Source: Acestrorhynchus altus
Taxonomy: Eukaryota; Chordata; Actinopteri; Characiformes; Acestrorhynchidae
Length of the DNA stretch: 64,000 nucleotides
Direction of reading: 5' to 3'
NCBI GenBank assembly: GCA_034509495.1
Contig: CM067525.1
Location: 4,089,445-4,153,444 of the forward strand
In this document: positions 10,770-21,834 of the stretch, in pieces
Position numbering within the stretch: position 1 is the stretch's first letter
Layout: each line of letters starts with the position of its first letter
Made by a program: the position numbers and the translations under genes
Notes under the pieces: generated by a model
The model's input: only the letters and a program-made list of their open reading frames with translations
Told to the model about the DNA's origin: nothing
Databases searched by the model: none

Positions 10770-10910
10770 AGCCTGTGGTGGTTTTATACTGGTGTGGGGT
10801 ATATTCTCACAGCATGGGTTGGGTTCACTGGTCCACCTTAACATGTCATTGACCAGTGTTGCTATGTTTCAATGCCTGTTGACCATTTGCAGCCCTTCGT
10901 GGATTTCATA
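10770..10910 (+). pseudogene. Tc1-like transposase fragment
   Basis: The translation reads G-G-F-I-L-V-W-G-I-F-S-Q-H-G-L-G-S-L-V-H. This corresponds to the G-G-G-S-V-M-V-W-G segment that lies between the first and second acidic residues of Tc1 transposases. It is short and has no flanking catalytic residues. It abuts an opposite-strand Tc1 fragment at 10915. Confidence 0.5.
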
Positions 10911-10914
10911 TAAA

Positions 10915-11200
10915 TAAATGCGATGTGATGAGTATCGTCCAGTTAGAACAGAGCTCCACTGGTTGCAGGACCTCATTAATGTAGGACTGTCGAAGTGCCT
11001 GTAATGAAGATGAAAGGTGATTGTACGAAATTGCACACTCCGTGACACCAGGCCTTGGACATGTGACATTGGACAAAACCGTCGGTCTTGTAGCTGACCA
11101 CGATGCCTCCACACATGGATTCACTGGTGGTCTCCACCAAACTGAAGATGGCCCTCTGCCATTCTGAGTGACACCATGACTGTCTGGTATGAGGATTGCA
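10915..11200 (-). pseudogene. Tc1-like transposase pseudogene, subfamily T2
   Basis: On the - strand the translation runs Q-N-G-R-G-P-S-S-V-W-W-R, then A-I-S-Y-N-H, then Y-I-N-E-V-L-Q-P-V-E-L. These match the central DDE region of the T2 copies at 9091 and 45675. The catalytic Asp motifs are lost and at least one frameshift is needed. It lies tail-on to the unrelated Tc1 fragment on the + strand. Confidence 0.7.
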
Positions 11201-11499
11201 TTGAAGAGCATAGAAGCTTAGTTCCAATGACCTCATACTTGCATAACTACACAAGTTTTATTTTCCTATTAGTTACTGAACATCGCATTGATGGTGTAAC
11301 AAGTCTTAAGATCTTTGATGAACAAACACATGGTCTTAACATCTGTAAACTCTAGTTTCTTCATTTGGAGTAGAGAAGGTGGAAAGTCTTTCAGGGCCTT
11401 TACGAACCATAATTTCTCATATTAGCAATGTTGTGGTCACAGCAAAGGCACCTGTGGAGATATTATTTGATTCAGATGATGTCTACTCAGGCACAAGCG
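11201..11499. other. Unassigned non-coding stretch
   Basis: AT-rich sequence without a recognised feature. Confidence 0.5.
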
Positions 11500-12110
11500 A
11501 CTGTGTGGTTATAATTTGAGAGATTCCATTTCCAGACAATTAGAGGCCAATATAGAGTGCCACCGTGGGTGTAATATCAGCAAATGCAAGACCAAGCTCC
11601 AGCGAGGGCCCTTGCTTGCTAGTGTTGTATTTTTAATTCAGGCTCAGGTGAGGCCTTCTGACAAACTACACAGTTTCAAGACGGTCCATCACATCCCATC
11701 CACGCTGCTCTTTTTAATTAACACGTTAATAAATGCCACCATAGATTTAAGTGACCCTGACATTTTCGGCAGGAGGGATGGAATCGGACGAGGCACGGTA
11801 AATTTGTCACTCGTTAGCGTGGAGGGGGAAAAAATATGGCATCAACTGAGGCTTTATTTACTCGTTCTCGTCCCGGGAGAGAAACGGATTGGTGCGGGCA
11901 AACAAAGGTCCAGGAGGGGGAGGTCAAAGATTTAGACTTCCCCACTGCGCATTATGCACAATTAATGATCTATTTACCTATCTGCTGTCCATTACCCCCA
12001 CTTTGGCCAGCCCTGGGTTTGGGGCAGACAGATCCTGGCCGCTCTGATAGATTTCCGGGCGGGATGAGCTATTCGTCAGTGTCGAGGCTTGATTAGTTGT
12101 TTGTGTACGC
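11500..12110. other. Candidate conserved non-coding element block
   Basis: Moderately GC-rich unique sequence, repeat-free for 600 bases. It is dense in homeodomain-type AT cores: TTTTTAATTAACACGTTAAT at about 11711-11730, and GCACAATTAATGATCTATTT at about 11955-11974. A 139-codon frame (11516-11935) begins in ordinary sequence and has no family resemblance, so I do not call a gene. Low stop density across frames fits composition. Enhancer identity is an inference. Confidence 0.35.
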
Positions 12111-12744
12111 GCCGGGACCCTCCATCTCTCTGAGCGAAAGAAGCCTGATTGCTCCCTCTCTCCTCCACATCCATTGTGCCACACTGACACCCTGTTATAT
12201 GCCTCCTGCTGAGAAGCGCAAAGCCAAATTTACACATTCGACCATAGGCCTCGCACTGTATTCATCAGATCAGATCAGACGCTTGTGTTACTTGGACACA
12301 CAGCTCAGCTATTTGAGTTAAAGGAATAGTTTGAAAACTCTAAACATCTCACTCCAAAAAGGCACGATTGGGGTCTGAAGTTTGCTTCGTTTGTAGATAA
12401 TGGAGGCTTATTACCCACCAGTTTTCATGGCACTAAAACACTCAACCATGAGTCATCTCCCATAGATTTACAATAAACAGGCCACAACACAAACCCTGGA
12501 AGGGCCACATCCATCAAGTATTTATGAAAAAGTGGGACGGTCTAGAATCAGGTCCATTCTGAATGAGCAGTGGGACACACTAGGATGTGTATAAAAGGTC
12601 AAACACTGATCCTAGATCAGCACCAGCTGAGAAACCTTCAGAAACATCTTCTCCCTGTTGATTTCTGGGAAATAATAAAGTTCAGTCTGTTTTCAAAATC
12701 CACAGGCACTGGTATCTCTTCACATGTAGCATTTAACTCTTCAT
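12111..12744. other. Unassigned non-coding stretch
   Basis: Nothing recognisable. The tandem GATCAGATCAGA occurs near 12268. Frames are short. Confidence 0.45.
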
Positions 12745-13015
12745 TTATCAAAACCCTGCTGACAAAACTCGAGACAGCTCAGCAGGTTAAGCTGGTGGAC
12801 CAACTTAGTTGTTAACCAGCAGAGGCCATGTTTCTGTTTGAGCTTGATCAGCCTAACCGAGCTATGCAACCAGCATGTCCGATCTTGACCACACTGTTCG
12901 ACCAGCATGACCCACAAGACAAAGTTGCTTGACCCACATGACCAACAAGACCAAGCTGGCTGGCCAGCAGCACCGGAAAGACATGCATGAGCACGTAAAG
13001 ACCAGCTTACAGCTG
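12745..13015 (+). repeat. Degenerate GACCAGCATGACC minisatellite
   Basis: Repeated forms of GACC(A/C)(A/C)CA(T/A)GACC, AACCAGC and CAAGCTGG recur every 20-30 bases. The opposite-strand form (CTGGTCAACCAGC) appears at 54641-54910. This motif class is common in fish genomes. Confidence 0.6.
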
Positions 13016-13017
13016 TG

Positions 13018-13322
13018 CATCACATAGGACACTTCTGACACTAGGAGGGTGAGGACGAGTACATGATTCCTCTGATACATGTGAAGTCAACCACCATCTC
13101 TTCTCAAACTGATGTCACTGCTGGGCAGCCTGTCCCCTGCTCTGACACAACAGCTAACAGATGCCTGTGCAGACCAGAATCGCATTTGGTGTGATGCAGA
13201 GAGAGAGTGCCTTCTACCCTCCCTGGCCAATTTTTGCTCTCTCTCAGACTCCGGCTGCCAAAGGCAAGGAACATGGCCTGGGATTCGAACCTGCAATCCT
13301 CAGATCATAGTGGTAGTGTAGC
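13018..13322 (-). mobile_element. tRNA-derived SINE, family S2
   Basis: Read on the - strand it starts near 13320. The polymerase III B-box GGTTCGAATCC lies at 13280-13291, followed by a body with GTCTGAGAGAGAGC, GGGCAGCCTGTCCCC (given as + strand) and CACATGTATCAGAGGAATCA. The body matches 47806-48060 and 58875-58948. The A-box is not clear, so the 5' end is decayed. The family is ostariophysan by memory. Confidence 0.7.
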
Positions 13323-14007
13323 ACTGACATCATCGATTATATCAGCCAGTGGCTGCAGCCCTAGATTTTTCAACATTGACGCAACAACTGAGTGTATTTC
13401 ACCCACATTTCAACAGCGGTCATGTGCCAGTTAGGATTACCAACTGATTGACGTATACTTTAAAATGTTGGATAACTGTGGGCTCACAGCAGCTCTTTCC
13501 CTAGAGGTCCATTATCATGATCGCAGGCCCATTTATGCCTGTTCTCAGCATTCCCGTGGAACTCTCCTATGGACGTCTGGCGTGTGTGTTTTGTCACCAG
13601 TGGCCTTGTCCTTGTCCCATCAAGGCCTGTTTGTTTGGGCTGCTGCTGCGACATCTTCCCTCTTATCTCGTCTTCTCTTCCCCCACACTGAGCGGCGCGA
13701 GTGTGTGTGGGAAATAGGAGAGTTTCGGATTAGCTCTGCCTGCTTGTCTGTGTGTTTATCTGGCTGGCTGACTGACTGAGTGGCTGGCTGCCTGATCAGC
13801 CTCTCCACCTGTCTGCCTCCATTGAACGAGCTGCACAAGTGTATCAGACGGATTTATCAAACACACTGAGGGAGCTTTTTAAAAAAGACGAACCTGCCAG
13901 ATGTGCAAGCAAAGAACTAGGTTCTTCGGCGCCAACATCAAATATTGCAGAGATGTCATCTTCATCTTAAAATTCCAATCTGATTTTCAAATTCACTCAA
14001 TGAGACG
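13323..14007. other. Unassigned stretch, partly CNE-like
   Basis: 13550-13740 is mixed and GC-richer, with a GGCGCGAGTGTGTGTGGG motif, then a CTGGCTGGCTGACTGACTGA cryptic repeat at about 13760-13790. Frames of 66-104 codons here overlap on both strands and look like chance. Confidence 0.4.
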
Positions 14008-14150
14008 TTCATTAGGAACAACTGCACACCTACACATTAATGCCATTATCTTATCAGACAACCATGTGGTACCAGTGCAATGCATAAAGTCATGCAGATA
14101 TGGTCCAGGAGCTTTAGGAGATGCTCAGTTCTACCAGAAGACTGAGGAGC
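14008..14150 (+). mobile_element. Tc1-like element 5' end
   Basis: Starts TTCATTAGGAACAACTGCAC and continues CACATTAATGCCATTATCTT and ATGCATAAAGTCATGCAGAT. This resembles the non-coding left end that I recall for a widespread fish Tc1-like element. The transposase part is absent, so it is a terminal fragment. Confidence 0.5.
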
Positions 14151-14397
14151 ATACAGGTTATTCCCATAGTCTGACCAGGTCTTGAACTCTCTAAGATCCT
14201 AGCAAGTATGGAAGACACCTTTGACAACCAATGGGACCAAACTGGTGGTGGCAAGGAGGAAGGAGGGAACAGACATCAGCATCTCTAATGCAGCAAAGGG
14301 GCATGTGAGTAAAATCATTTTAAAGACTGTGCTGTGATTGAGTGGAGGTGGCATAATGGTGAGGGGAACGCTCTCTTGGCTTACTTGAGTCAAAAAT
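14151..14397. other. Unassigned non-coding stretch
   Basis: Possibly further transposon debris. No motif is firm enough to name. Confidence 0.35.
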
Positions 14398-14530
14398 AAG
14401 GTCCAAGGTCCAAAATAAGGTCCAGTTTGTTCTGGTTTCACACTGTAGTTAATAAAGGGAGCTAAAGAAGTTCTTACATTCTGAAAGCTCCAAAAGTCTG
14501 GACCAAAAAGGTAGGTGTGAAAGCAACCCA
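14398..14530. mobile_element. Short MITE with GGTCCAAAA / GGTGTGAAAGC ends, copy 1
   Basis: AAGGTCCAAGGTCCAAAATA leads in. GTCTGGACCAAAAAGGTAGG with TGTGAAAGCA closes it. A second copy, in a different arrangement, lies at 32360-32505 (CCTTTCACACCTGCTAG, AAAGGTCCAAAAGTCC). The style is hAT-like; the class is not proven. Confidence 0.45.
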
Positions 14531-14856
14531 AGGGGAAGTTTTCCAAGCCATAAAGAAAAAAAATGAAGCTATTTTGAGAGCAAAAGGAGGTCCTACCCTG
14601 TACTAGTCCCCATAATAAATTCTACAGTGACTCTATATGTTAGTAATTATGTGGAAACTGGCATGGAAAATTGCTTGTCCTTCACACTGAACAAATAAGA
14701 CTCAGTGTAAAAGTAGCTGGAACGGATATTGTGATTGTGTCTGCTCACAAGCTGAAAATGCCCGAGGGCGCCAGAATGTAGCAGCACAAATTGAACATGA
14801 GGCACTGTCAGCTAACGAGACGGATCCCTAACTAGTCCTTTACCCCACATTTGTAG
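14531..14856. other. Unassigned non-coding stretch
   Basis: Nothing recognisable. Confidence 0.45.
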
Positions 14857-15040
14857 TGCATTAGCAGCCGTGGTATTAGTGCGGGGTAATCAGGGAATCA
14901 GCAGGCCTCCTCAAGCCTCCTAGGCGGGATTGATTACTGTGGACTGTGGGGCATGGAGGTGTTGCCCCCTGGCCTGACAGGGCCTGTAGTTTATCTCGAG
15001 CTTGGCAGGTGAAAGAAGTGTGGATCTAACATGGAGCATA
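14857..15040 (+). repeat. Duplicated ~190-bp block, copy A
   Basis: GCATTAGCAGCCGTGG, CCTCCTCAAGCCTCCTAGGC, GGCCTGACAGGGCCTGTAGT and GTTTATCT occur here and again 702-704 bases downstream in the same order and strand. No TIR, target-site duplication or reading frame is visible, so a local tandem duplication fits better than transposition. Confidence 0.75.
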
Positions 15041-15560
15041 AATCACACCGCTTGTACTAAAGAGCAGCATTAACCCCAAAAATGACCGGAGTTACTACAC
15101 TTGTTCTACACAAGCAGGACAAACAAATCATCATTAATTCCTTCTTCTTCTGAATCCCTGCTGTTCTGCAGTGACCCCGGTCATCATCCCATCATCCTGT
15201 ATGTACAATTTTAATAAGCAGGGTGTGCATACATAAAAAAAGTGATGAATGGAGGGGGACACCCACTATTTTAACAAATCAAATGGACAGAGGGGGACAC
15301 TCCATTGTTCAGGTTAACAAACAAAGAGAGGGGGAGACTGACTTTTCAGAGGAATACAACAATCAGGGCCTCTCTCATAGTCATTGTAGTTACAATGATG
15401 ACCACTATGGTTCAAAACTCAACTTTCAAATTCATGGAGGCAATTCCAGGAGTTTTTTACGTTGTATTTCATGATGAATAGGCCAAAGGAATCATTAATA
15501 TATTCAAAAGGATTGTAAATAATGGCACTCAGCCCTGGGCTTTTTCCTCCACTGTTATAG
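15041..15560. other. Spacer between the duplicated blocks
   Basis: Contains a GGAGGGGGACAC(CC/TC) direct repeat at about 15250 and 15291. Otherwise unassigned. Confidence 0.4.
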
Positions 15561-15740
15561 GGCATTAGCAGCTGTGGAACAGAGCAGCTGATAGGCATGT
15601 CAGTAGGGCTCCTCAAGCCTCCTGGGAGGCATTGATTACTCTGGACTGCATGGCACGGAGGTGTTGTCCCCTGGCCTGAGTGGAACTGCAGTTTATCTTA
15701 AGCTAGTCAGCTAAAATAAGTGTAGATTTAGCACGGCCTG
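15561..15740 (+). repeat. Duplicated ~190-bp block, copy B
   Basis: GCATTAGCAGCTGTGG, GCTCCTCAAGCCTCCTGGGA, GGAGGTGTTGTCCCCTGGCC and GTTTATCTTAAGCT parallel copy A. Divergence is uneven: the central GGAGGTGTTG(C/T)CCCCTGGCCTGA is nearly unchanged while the edges have drifted. Confidence 0.75.
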
Positions 15741-15859
15741 TGCCGCCAAATAAATTCAATTTTCTCTACAGTGCTTTTTTAATTGAGTTCAGACCCTTAT
15801 TAACATAAATCCACTCTCCCTAAACAGCCCTGGTGCTGACCTACAGTCAAATTCACAGC

Positions 15860-16285
15860 GGAGCCAATCAGAATCTCTTCTACGGCTGGGGGACGGAACT
15901 GCAGACAGTGAACTTCACAAGCTGGACCAATCAGAATCTCAATTTCAGGTGATTCTGAACAACAGCCTATTCATCTCAGAAGCAGATTCAATTAGAATCT
16001 CAATTTCAAACGGGGGCGGGACAACAGGCAATCAATGGGCAGCCAAAATAAGAGACAGGACCAATCGGAATCTCCATTTTAGATTAGGGGCCAGAAATCA
16101 GACTGTCAAACTTGAAGGAAGAACTTTTTTACTGAGGGAGGGGGGCAGGACAACAGACAGTCAATCACACAGCCCGAACCAATCAGAATTTCTATTTCAG
16201 ATGGGGGGTGGGACAACAGTCCAATCAGGGTTCACACGCAATCAAACTCATATGCAGAACCAATCAAAATCTCAATTTCACCTTC
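15860..16285 (+). repeat. Degenerate array of CCAATCAGAATCTC modules
   Basis: CCAATCAGAATCTC-type motifs start at about 15863, 15926, 15986 (ATTAG variant), 16060, 16179 and 16260. Spacings are 60-120 bases. Most are followed by CAATTTCAGA and GGGG(G)C/TGGGACAACAG. The modules combine a CCAAT-box-like core with GC-box-like GGGGGCGGG. The array is seen directly. Any promoter role is inference, as no gene start is evident. Confidence 0.7.
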
Positions 16286-16910
16286 TGTCTTCAATATAAG
16301 CAGCCGAAAATAAGTGAGATCAGTTAAATAAACGAAAATAAGTGCGCGGTCTTCAATGCTGAGGTCTGAATAAGCACCGAGCTCACTCAGGGGGAGTGCG
16401 TGGGAAATCTATTCAAGGAAAGCTGCAAAGAACATCCCGATCCAGCAGTGTCTAGGACAATGCCTATTATTATCCCTCTCTGCACTTTCTCAAGGCATGT
16501 CAGCAAAAAAATGTCTCAAGGCATTGTCTGTTGTCTCCTGAGACACCAGGCTCCCCCATAGGTGATTTGTTTACCGTCGCTGGATGCTTTATGGATATTT
16601 TGATAAATTGCCAGCTTGTAAAGGTTTGTTTATGCTCGATTCTAAATATACATATGGACGGAGCCTTCTGTCCATGTTCTACATTCATTTACTCTGTATT
16701 TGTGCACATTCTCTGAGGTAGTGAGCACACGTGTTAGGAGCGGTGGGCAGCCCTATCCACACTCTGGATGAACATTTTTCAACAGCAACAAACTGAAATA
16801 CAATGATACAGGTGGAAGAAATTTTTTAAACATGGCAAAATTCATACAAATGTTTAAATTCTTAAATATTTACATTTTAAGTGAAGACAAATTTTTAAAA
16901 GACTGGGAAA
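16286..16910. other. Unassigned non-coding stretch
   Basis: No coding frame or named repeat. Confidence 0.45.
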
Positions 16911-17145
16911 ACAACAATATATGGTATGTGTGACTGTCTCCTGTACATATGGTAATTAACTGGTAACCCACCCCTCTCATTGAGCCGTGAATGAAGCAGT
17001 TAACATGCACCGAATGGCTTTTATGGCATTTAAACTAGGATTTTAATCAGTTGGGAAGGAGGGAACTAGTTACTCTGATCCGGAGCTACGAAGCCTAATA
17101 AACAGCACGTAACTGCCCACAAAGTGCGGATCTTGGTATCTAAGA
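16911..17145 (+). mobile_element. Interspersed repeat family X, copy 3 (rearranged)
   Basis: Block A (TATGGTATGTGTGACTGTCT, about 16919-16938) is followed directly by block D (ACTCTGATCCGGAGCTACGA then GTAACTGCCCACAAAGTGCG, about 17073-17130). In other copies A and D lie at opposite ends and opposite senses, so this copy has lost its middle and been rearranged. Confidence 0.6.
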
Positions 17146-18906
17146 ATGACTTCTGAAGTACAAATGGTTCATATTGGTAGACAAGTGTTAAATGGACGCA
17201 GGACAGCCACGCTTAAAAAGCTAATCACAGGGAAGTGTCATTCCATTGCAGAGTAATGATCCTAAATGGGAAGTGCATAATTCCAGCATTTCGCTCTTTA
17301 GAAAACAGATCTGGTGTTATTTTGCATTTAACTGGACAACACATTTATTTCACTTATGCTTAAAAAAAATGCTTTCAGGTCAGGTCTGCGTGAAGCTGTT
17401 CTCATTTAGAACGTTCGGAATGAGTCATCTTCCGTAAGTGGATATTACTTTAAACACGTCTGCATCTGTTCTCGATGATATCTTTATACCTTGGCAATAA
17501 AACACTCTGCTCCATCCCACACCAGCTTCCACTCGTCTGTCTAATTTCAAACAACCCCCGTTTTTTTTTCCTCCAGTCTCCTTTGCGAGGCAGAGGAAGC
17601 CTCTTCTTGAGTCAAAAGAAGTGGGGGAAAAAAAAAGAACATACAAGACAGCAAGTTCTAAGTGTTTCCAATGTTGGTGTGATTCAGGGAGAAGTAGAAA
17701 AACAAAACAGAACAGCAGTAAAAAACAAACAAAAAACAGAGGCAGTATTTCCAGACAGATTGTGCGATTTGCCAAATGAGGGTTGAATGTAGCAGCAGGC
17801 CTCACGCCTGCCTTCCTCTTTCCAAATGACAGAAATGGGACAGGAAGAAGCATCGAACAAGTTTTATTCCTTTTTTTTTTTTTTAAAAAAAGCGCGCTGA
17901 TGTCTCGCAGTGTCTTTCCCTCCCTGTCCTGCGCTTGCCTACAGCTGCCTCCTAGGTGCAGGCCTATAATTGGAAAAAGACGAGGTGGTTATGTCATCAC
18001 TCCAGAACATTGTAGAAGTTTTTGGGCGAAGAAAAAAAAAAAGAACGAGAAACACGGAAATCACGATGGTCACACATGCAGAGTTATTTTGGTCTCCCTG
18101 TCTTGCCAGCACGCTGTACGACTGCTGAGCTGCCTGAACACAGGCGTCCCATGGTGTTGCACCAAGGCACGTTTTAAAATTTGCATCAAGTGTGTGTTTC
18201 CAAGCAAATTAAACATTTATTTTTTTTTCTCCCGTTAAACTGAAGGAGTGTAAATATGCATTTGAGATACTGAATTATTCTTAACGTTAACAGGGTTTAA
18301 AATCTCGCTCCGTCCTTCGCTGGGTGTCTTGCTGTGTGCAAAAATTGAAATGTAATTGCATGCTTTTTCCTCAAGCGAATGGAAAGTGACTGGTCGGTTT
18401 TCTTTTCTGCTGGTTTAAATCTGCTTGAGTAAAACTGATCAGTGTGTACAAGCTGTGCTTTCTGTGCTCCACCATGTTTTTGTTTAATTGGTGTACAAGG
18501 CTTTTGTTTTTGTTGGTTCTCCATGTGACACCAAAACAGCTCATTTGCCAAGACCTCTTCCACTGCTTCAAGGGCTACTTCCAATGGTCACACGAGTTAC
18601 AGCATGCCCTTTTGATGGTGGACTGGAGTTAGCATGGGCACTGTCACCAGTTGGATATGCGGCCGGGTGTGACAGACTGTTGTGTAACTTTAACAATCTG
18701 TAAATTCTTCTGTCATGTTCAACCTTTCAGATCAGAATTTTCTAGAGATGGGAAACTATAAAAATGCAGCTTTCTCTCTATAATACAGACAAAAAAAATC
18801 CATAGAAGGCAAAAAGTAGAATTAAAAATGCAAATGAAATATGGCTGGTTAACCTCTACTCCAGGTAAACCTCTACTTCTTCTTGGTGTAATAGAATTAA
18901 GCGATT
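17146..18906. other. Unassigned stretch, partly CNE-like
   Basis: Long sequence with few repeats. 17420-18240 has open frames up to 151 codons on both strands, without family resemblance. Poly-A/poly-T runs lie near 17620, 17870, 18030 and 18215. No splice-bounded exon is evident. Confidence 0.4.
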
Positions 18907-18927
18907 TTTGTTGTTGTTGTTGTTGTT
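18907..18927 (+). repeat. (TTG)7 microsatellite
   Basis: Seven TTG units in AT-rich surroundings. Confidence 0.85.
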
Positions 18928-19559
18928 AAGAATATAACCTTATTTACACTTTAAAATCAAAACTACAGGGTGCACAGACTTTTGCATAAGACTCTATATT
19001 TCAGACTTTGACATTCACTGTTATAAGATTCTATAACATTATATAACTGTGCGGAAAAACGGAAGACAACTTTCCCAAATCCAGCTTTTAGCAATCCAGA
19101 CTCTCTCATCTGACTGCATGAAATCCGAAATAGAAACTTTTGAAGGATGAAAATTTCCCTGAGAATGTCTGCGAGTGATTCTCTGTGTAGTTCTGAAGCA
19201 GCTTTATGTCGTAGACCTTTGAACAAGTATATGATGTATTATGACATTTTAACACTGATATTCCGAATGGTTTCTAGGAGTGTTCGAGGCCTTCCAGTTG
19301 ACACTTGATCCCATGTGGCAAAGTCACATGAAGGTGTTCTTTATAATTCATACAAAATTCAGAACTTCCAAGGACAGACCTCCCCTGGCTGTGTGACATC
19401 TACCTAATAAAATGGGACGTACCGGTGACGTGACATGTCCTCTTTATCTTTACCAGCTACTTGGTCTAAACCCCAGTTAAAACCACTTCATCCCAATGTT
19501 CATAATCGCTGGTGATTGACTGAGAATGTGTGTCTGTTACCTAAACCTGACACTCCAAC
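18928..19559. other. Unassigned non-coding stretch
   Basis: Nothing recognisable. Confidence 0.45.
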
Positions 19560-20460
19560 ACTTTAGTACTAAACTGGATCAGGATGTTAATTAATTACTT
19601 TGATCAAAATACAAATAATTTGGAAACTATTAGAAATGATTGAGAAAATACAGTATATTGTTAAGAAACTACTAGAATTCATACATTAATAGCTATAAAT
19701 TATAGTAATTAGTATAGTACAGTAATGTCTGTTATTAGTACAATTACTAATTCATATTATTTGGAAACTCTATAAAGGATTCACAATGCAATAAATAATT
19801 CAGTATATAATATAAACTACCCTTTTCTGATTAAAACCTGACAATAACAGTTAAACAGCCTGGAACAGCATGTTAATGTTCATCAATTTACTACTTATTT
19901 AGTACTAAATAAGTAGATAATAAGTAGTACTAAAAGTATTAAAATAAAAACTAGTAAAATAAATAGTAGTACTAAAAATATTCAGTAACTATTAGATATT
20001 CAGTAAGTCCTAGAATTTAGTAAGTACTAAAAATGTAGTAACTATTATAAAATATTCAGTAATTATTATAAAATATTCAGTAATTATTAGGAATTAATTA
20101 GTAAGTACTAACAATTCTTCAGTAATTACTAGAAATTATTTAGTAAGTACTAACAATTCTTCAGTAATTACTAGAAATTATTTAGTAAGTACTAACAATT
20201 CTTCAGTAATTACTAGAAATTATTTAGTAAGTACTAACAATTATTCAGTAATTACTAGAAATTATTTAGTAAGCACTATAAGTTTTTCAGCAACTACTAT
20301 AAATTGTTCAGCAACTAATTATTGAGTAATTACTAATTGTTTGGAAAGTAGTCATTCAGTAACTACTAAAAATAATTTATAATTACATTTTATAATAACT
20401 ACTAGGGGTTGTCCATTAACTAACTAAATCGATTCAGTTATGACTATAATCTATTCAGTG
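19560..20460 (+). repeat. AT-rich minisatellite with a 42-bp core unit
   Basis: Perfect 42-bp spacing of TTTAGTAAGTACTAACAATT is seen at 20101, 20143, 20185, 20227 and 20269 (position of the GTAAGTAC or GTAAGCAC core). Flanks from about 19560 and to 20460 are degenerate TCAGTAATTATTA / TACTAAAA versions. The unit itself is built from related ~20-bp halves (CAGTAATTACTAGAAATTAT and TAGTAAGTACTAACAATTCT). Confidence 0.9.
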
Positions 20461-20929
20461 ATTATATAGATATATACCCACAAACATTCAGGGTTTAAAA
20501 GGACTCTTGATGTGGTTTTGACCATTACCATCACGTTGGGATCTGTTCCATTTCTGAGGATGAAGGTCGTTTTCAGGGTATAAAATCTAGTGCAGTGAGC
20601 TATAGGAAACCAGAGAAGAGTGAACAATAAAGGACTGACCTGGATGAACTTACGATGGTTGGAGACAAGTCATAGGCCTACGTTCTGGATCAGCTAAAAG
20701 GAGCAGAAGTAGACCAGCTTCTGTGGTTGACGGTGTGCTTCTTCAGCTGGAGTGAAAAGGGAGTTCTCAAAAAGACAGGAAGTTGATGGTGATGACCATC
20801 TGGAATGTACAGCAGCTCAGTCTTGCTAGGGTTTGAGTTTGAAGTGAAGGTCTGCCATCCTGGATGGGAAGTGAGGAATAAATGCTGAAATACAAGGAGA
20901 AACCTGAGTGTTAGGAACCAGGACAAGGG
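20461..20929. other. Unassigned non-coding stretch
   Basis: No feature recognised. The right part may belong to the LTR-like element that follows. Confidence 0.4.
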
Positions 20930-21215
20930 TGGCGGGCCCATTTGCAGGGATACAAAACAAACAGACAGATAGATAAGGACAACAAACCTCATCAATCACC
21001 AAACGAGAGGACAAAAGGACTGACAATGAAACAAAGGGGGACGACATTACACACACCTGGAGCTGGGAAATGAATGGGCCGGGTAAATGATGAGACACAG
21101 CTAGGAATGGGCGGAGCAAGGGCGGAGACGGGACCAAAACACAAACACAACCCATGTGCTCAGAATCACAAGGGGGAAAGACAAAACAAAGACGAGACAG
21201 GAAGACAGGACTGAT
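20930..21215 (-). mobile_element. LTR-retrotransposon-like fragment
   Basis: Shares GACACAGCTAGGAAT(G/T)GGCG with the solo LTR at 42760-43064. Like it, the sequence is CT-rich on the - strand (TTTGTTTTGTCTTTCCCCCT). Ends and target duplications were not identified, so it is a partial or diverged LTR of a fish retrotransposon. Confidence 0.4.
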
Positions 21216-21834
21216 ATATGACATAACGAAACATGGTTTAGTCTTTAGACAAATATGAAAATTAGGAATATTGGGAAAACTGTAGTTAAATATCATGTGT
21301 TCTCCATTAATGTCTGTAGTGGGTCTGGTTGGGCAGCATTTTCAGTCTTGATCTAGAGCGAGAGAGAGAGATAGAGCGAGAGTGGTTGAGAATGGGGATC
21401 AGTAATCTCTTCCCAATACCCCCAGAGAGACAGCTTAGGCCATCATTCTTCACCACAGCCCCTAATTGGTCTCAGCCATTGAAGACTGAGTTTAACTTGC
21501 TGTTCTAATGAGCCTCCCATTCACCCACCTCCAGTGTACCTGCCTCTCTAACCAGCTTTACAGAGGACATTCAGGGACGGTACGATAGCATGGTCTGCAG
21601 GCATACATCATGTTCTACTTTAACCCCTTTTATGACCGGGACATTGTCCTTCATTAATAATAGAGTGTTGTAATTATTTGACCCATAATAAAGGGGCATA
21701 AAGGGATATGTAGGTCACTCAGGCTGAGAGAATATGAAAAACGATGGGATCGAGACGCTGTGTAATTTTTAATGTGTTCATAATCTGTAAATATGTCACT
21801 GTGCACTGAGAGACTATGAAACCATACACAGTAC
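21216..21834. other. Unassigned non-coding stretch
   Basis: A short GAGAGAGAGATAGAGCGAGAG repeat lies near 21360. 21420-21560 is unique mixed sequence with CCCCTAATTGGTCTC and TTCTAATGAGCC motifs of CNE-like appearance. Confidence 0.35.

Noticed and set aside
6655..10910. A functional transposase gene
   Set aside because: Every transposase segment has stops or frameshifts and none retains the complete catalytic triad in one frame.
11516..11935. 139-codon + strand ORF
   Set aside because: No family resemblance, no splice or promoter context, and overlapping open frames. It is described instead as a candidate non-coding element.
17425..18238. 142- and 151-codon ORFs on opposite strands
   Set aside because: They overlap or adjoin with Phe/Leu/Lys runs from poly-T and poly-A tracts. 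No domain is recognisable.
20826..21296. 156-codon - strand ORF
   Set aside because: It covers an LTR-like fragment, and the Cys/Phe/Pro-rich product looks like CT-rich LTR sequence read through.
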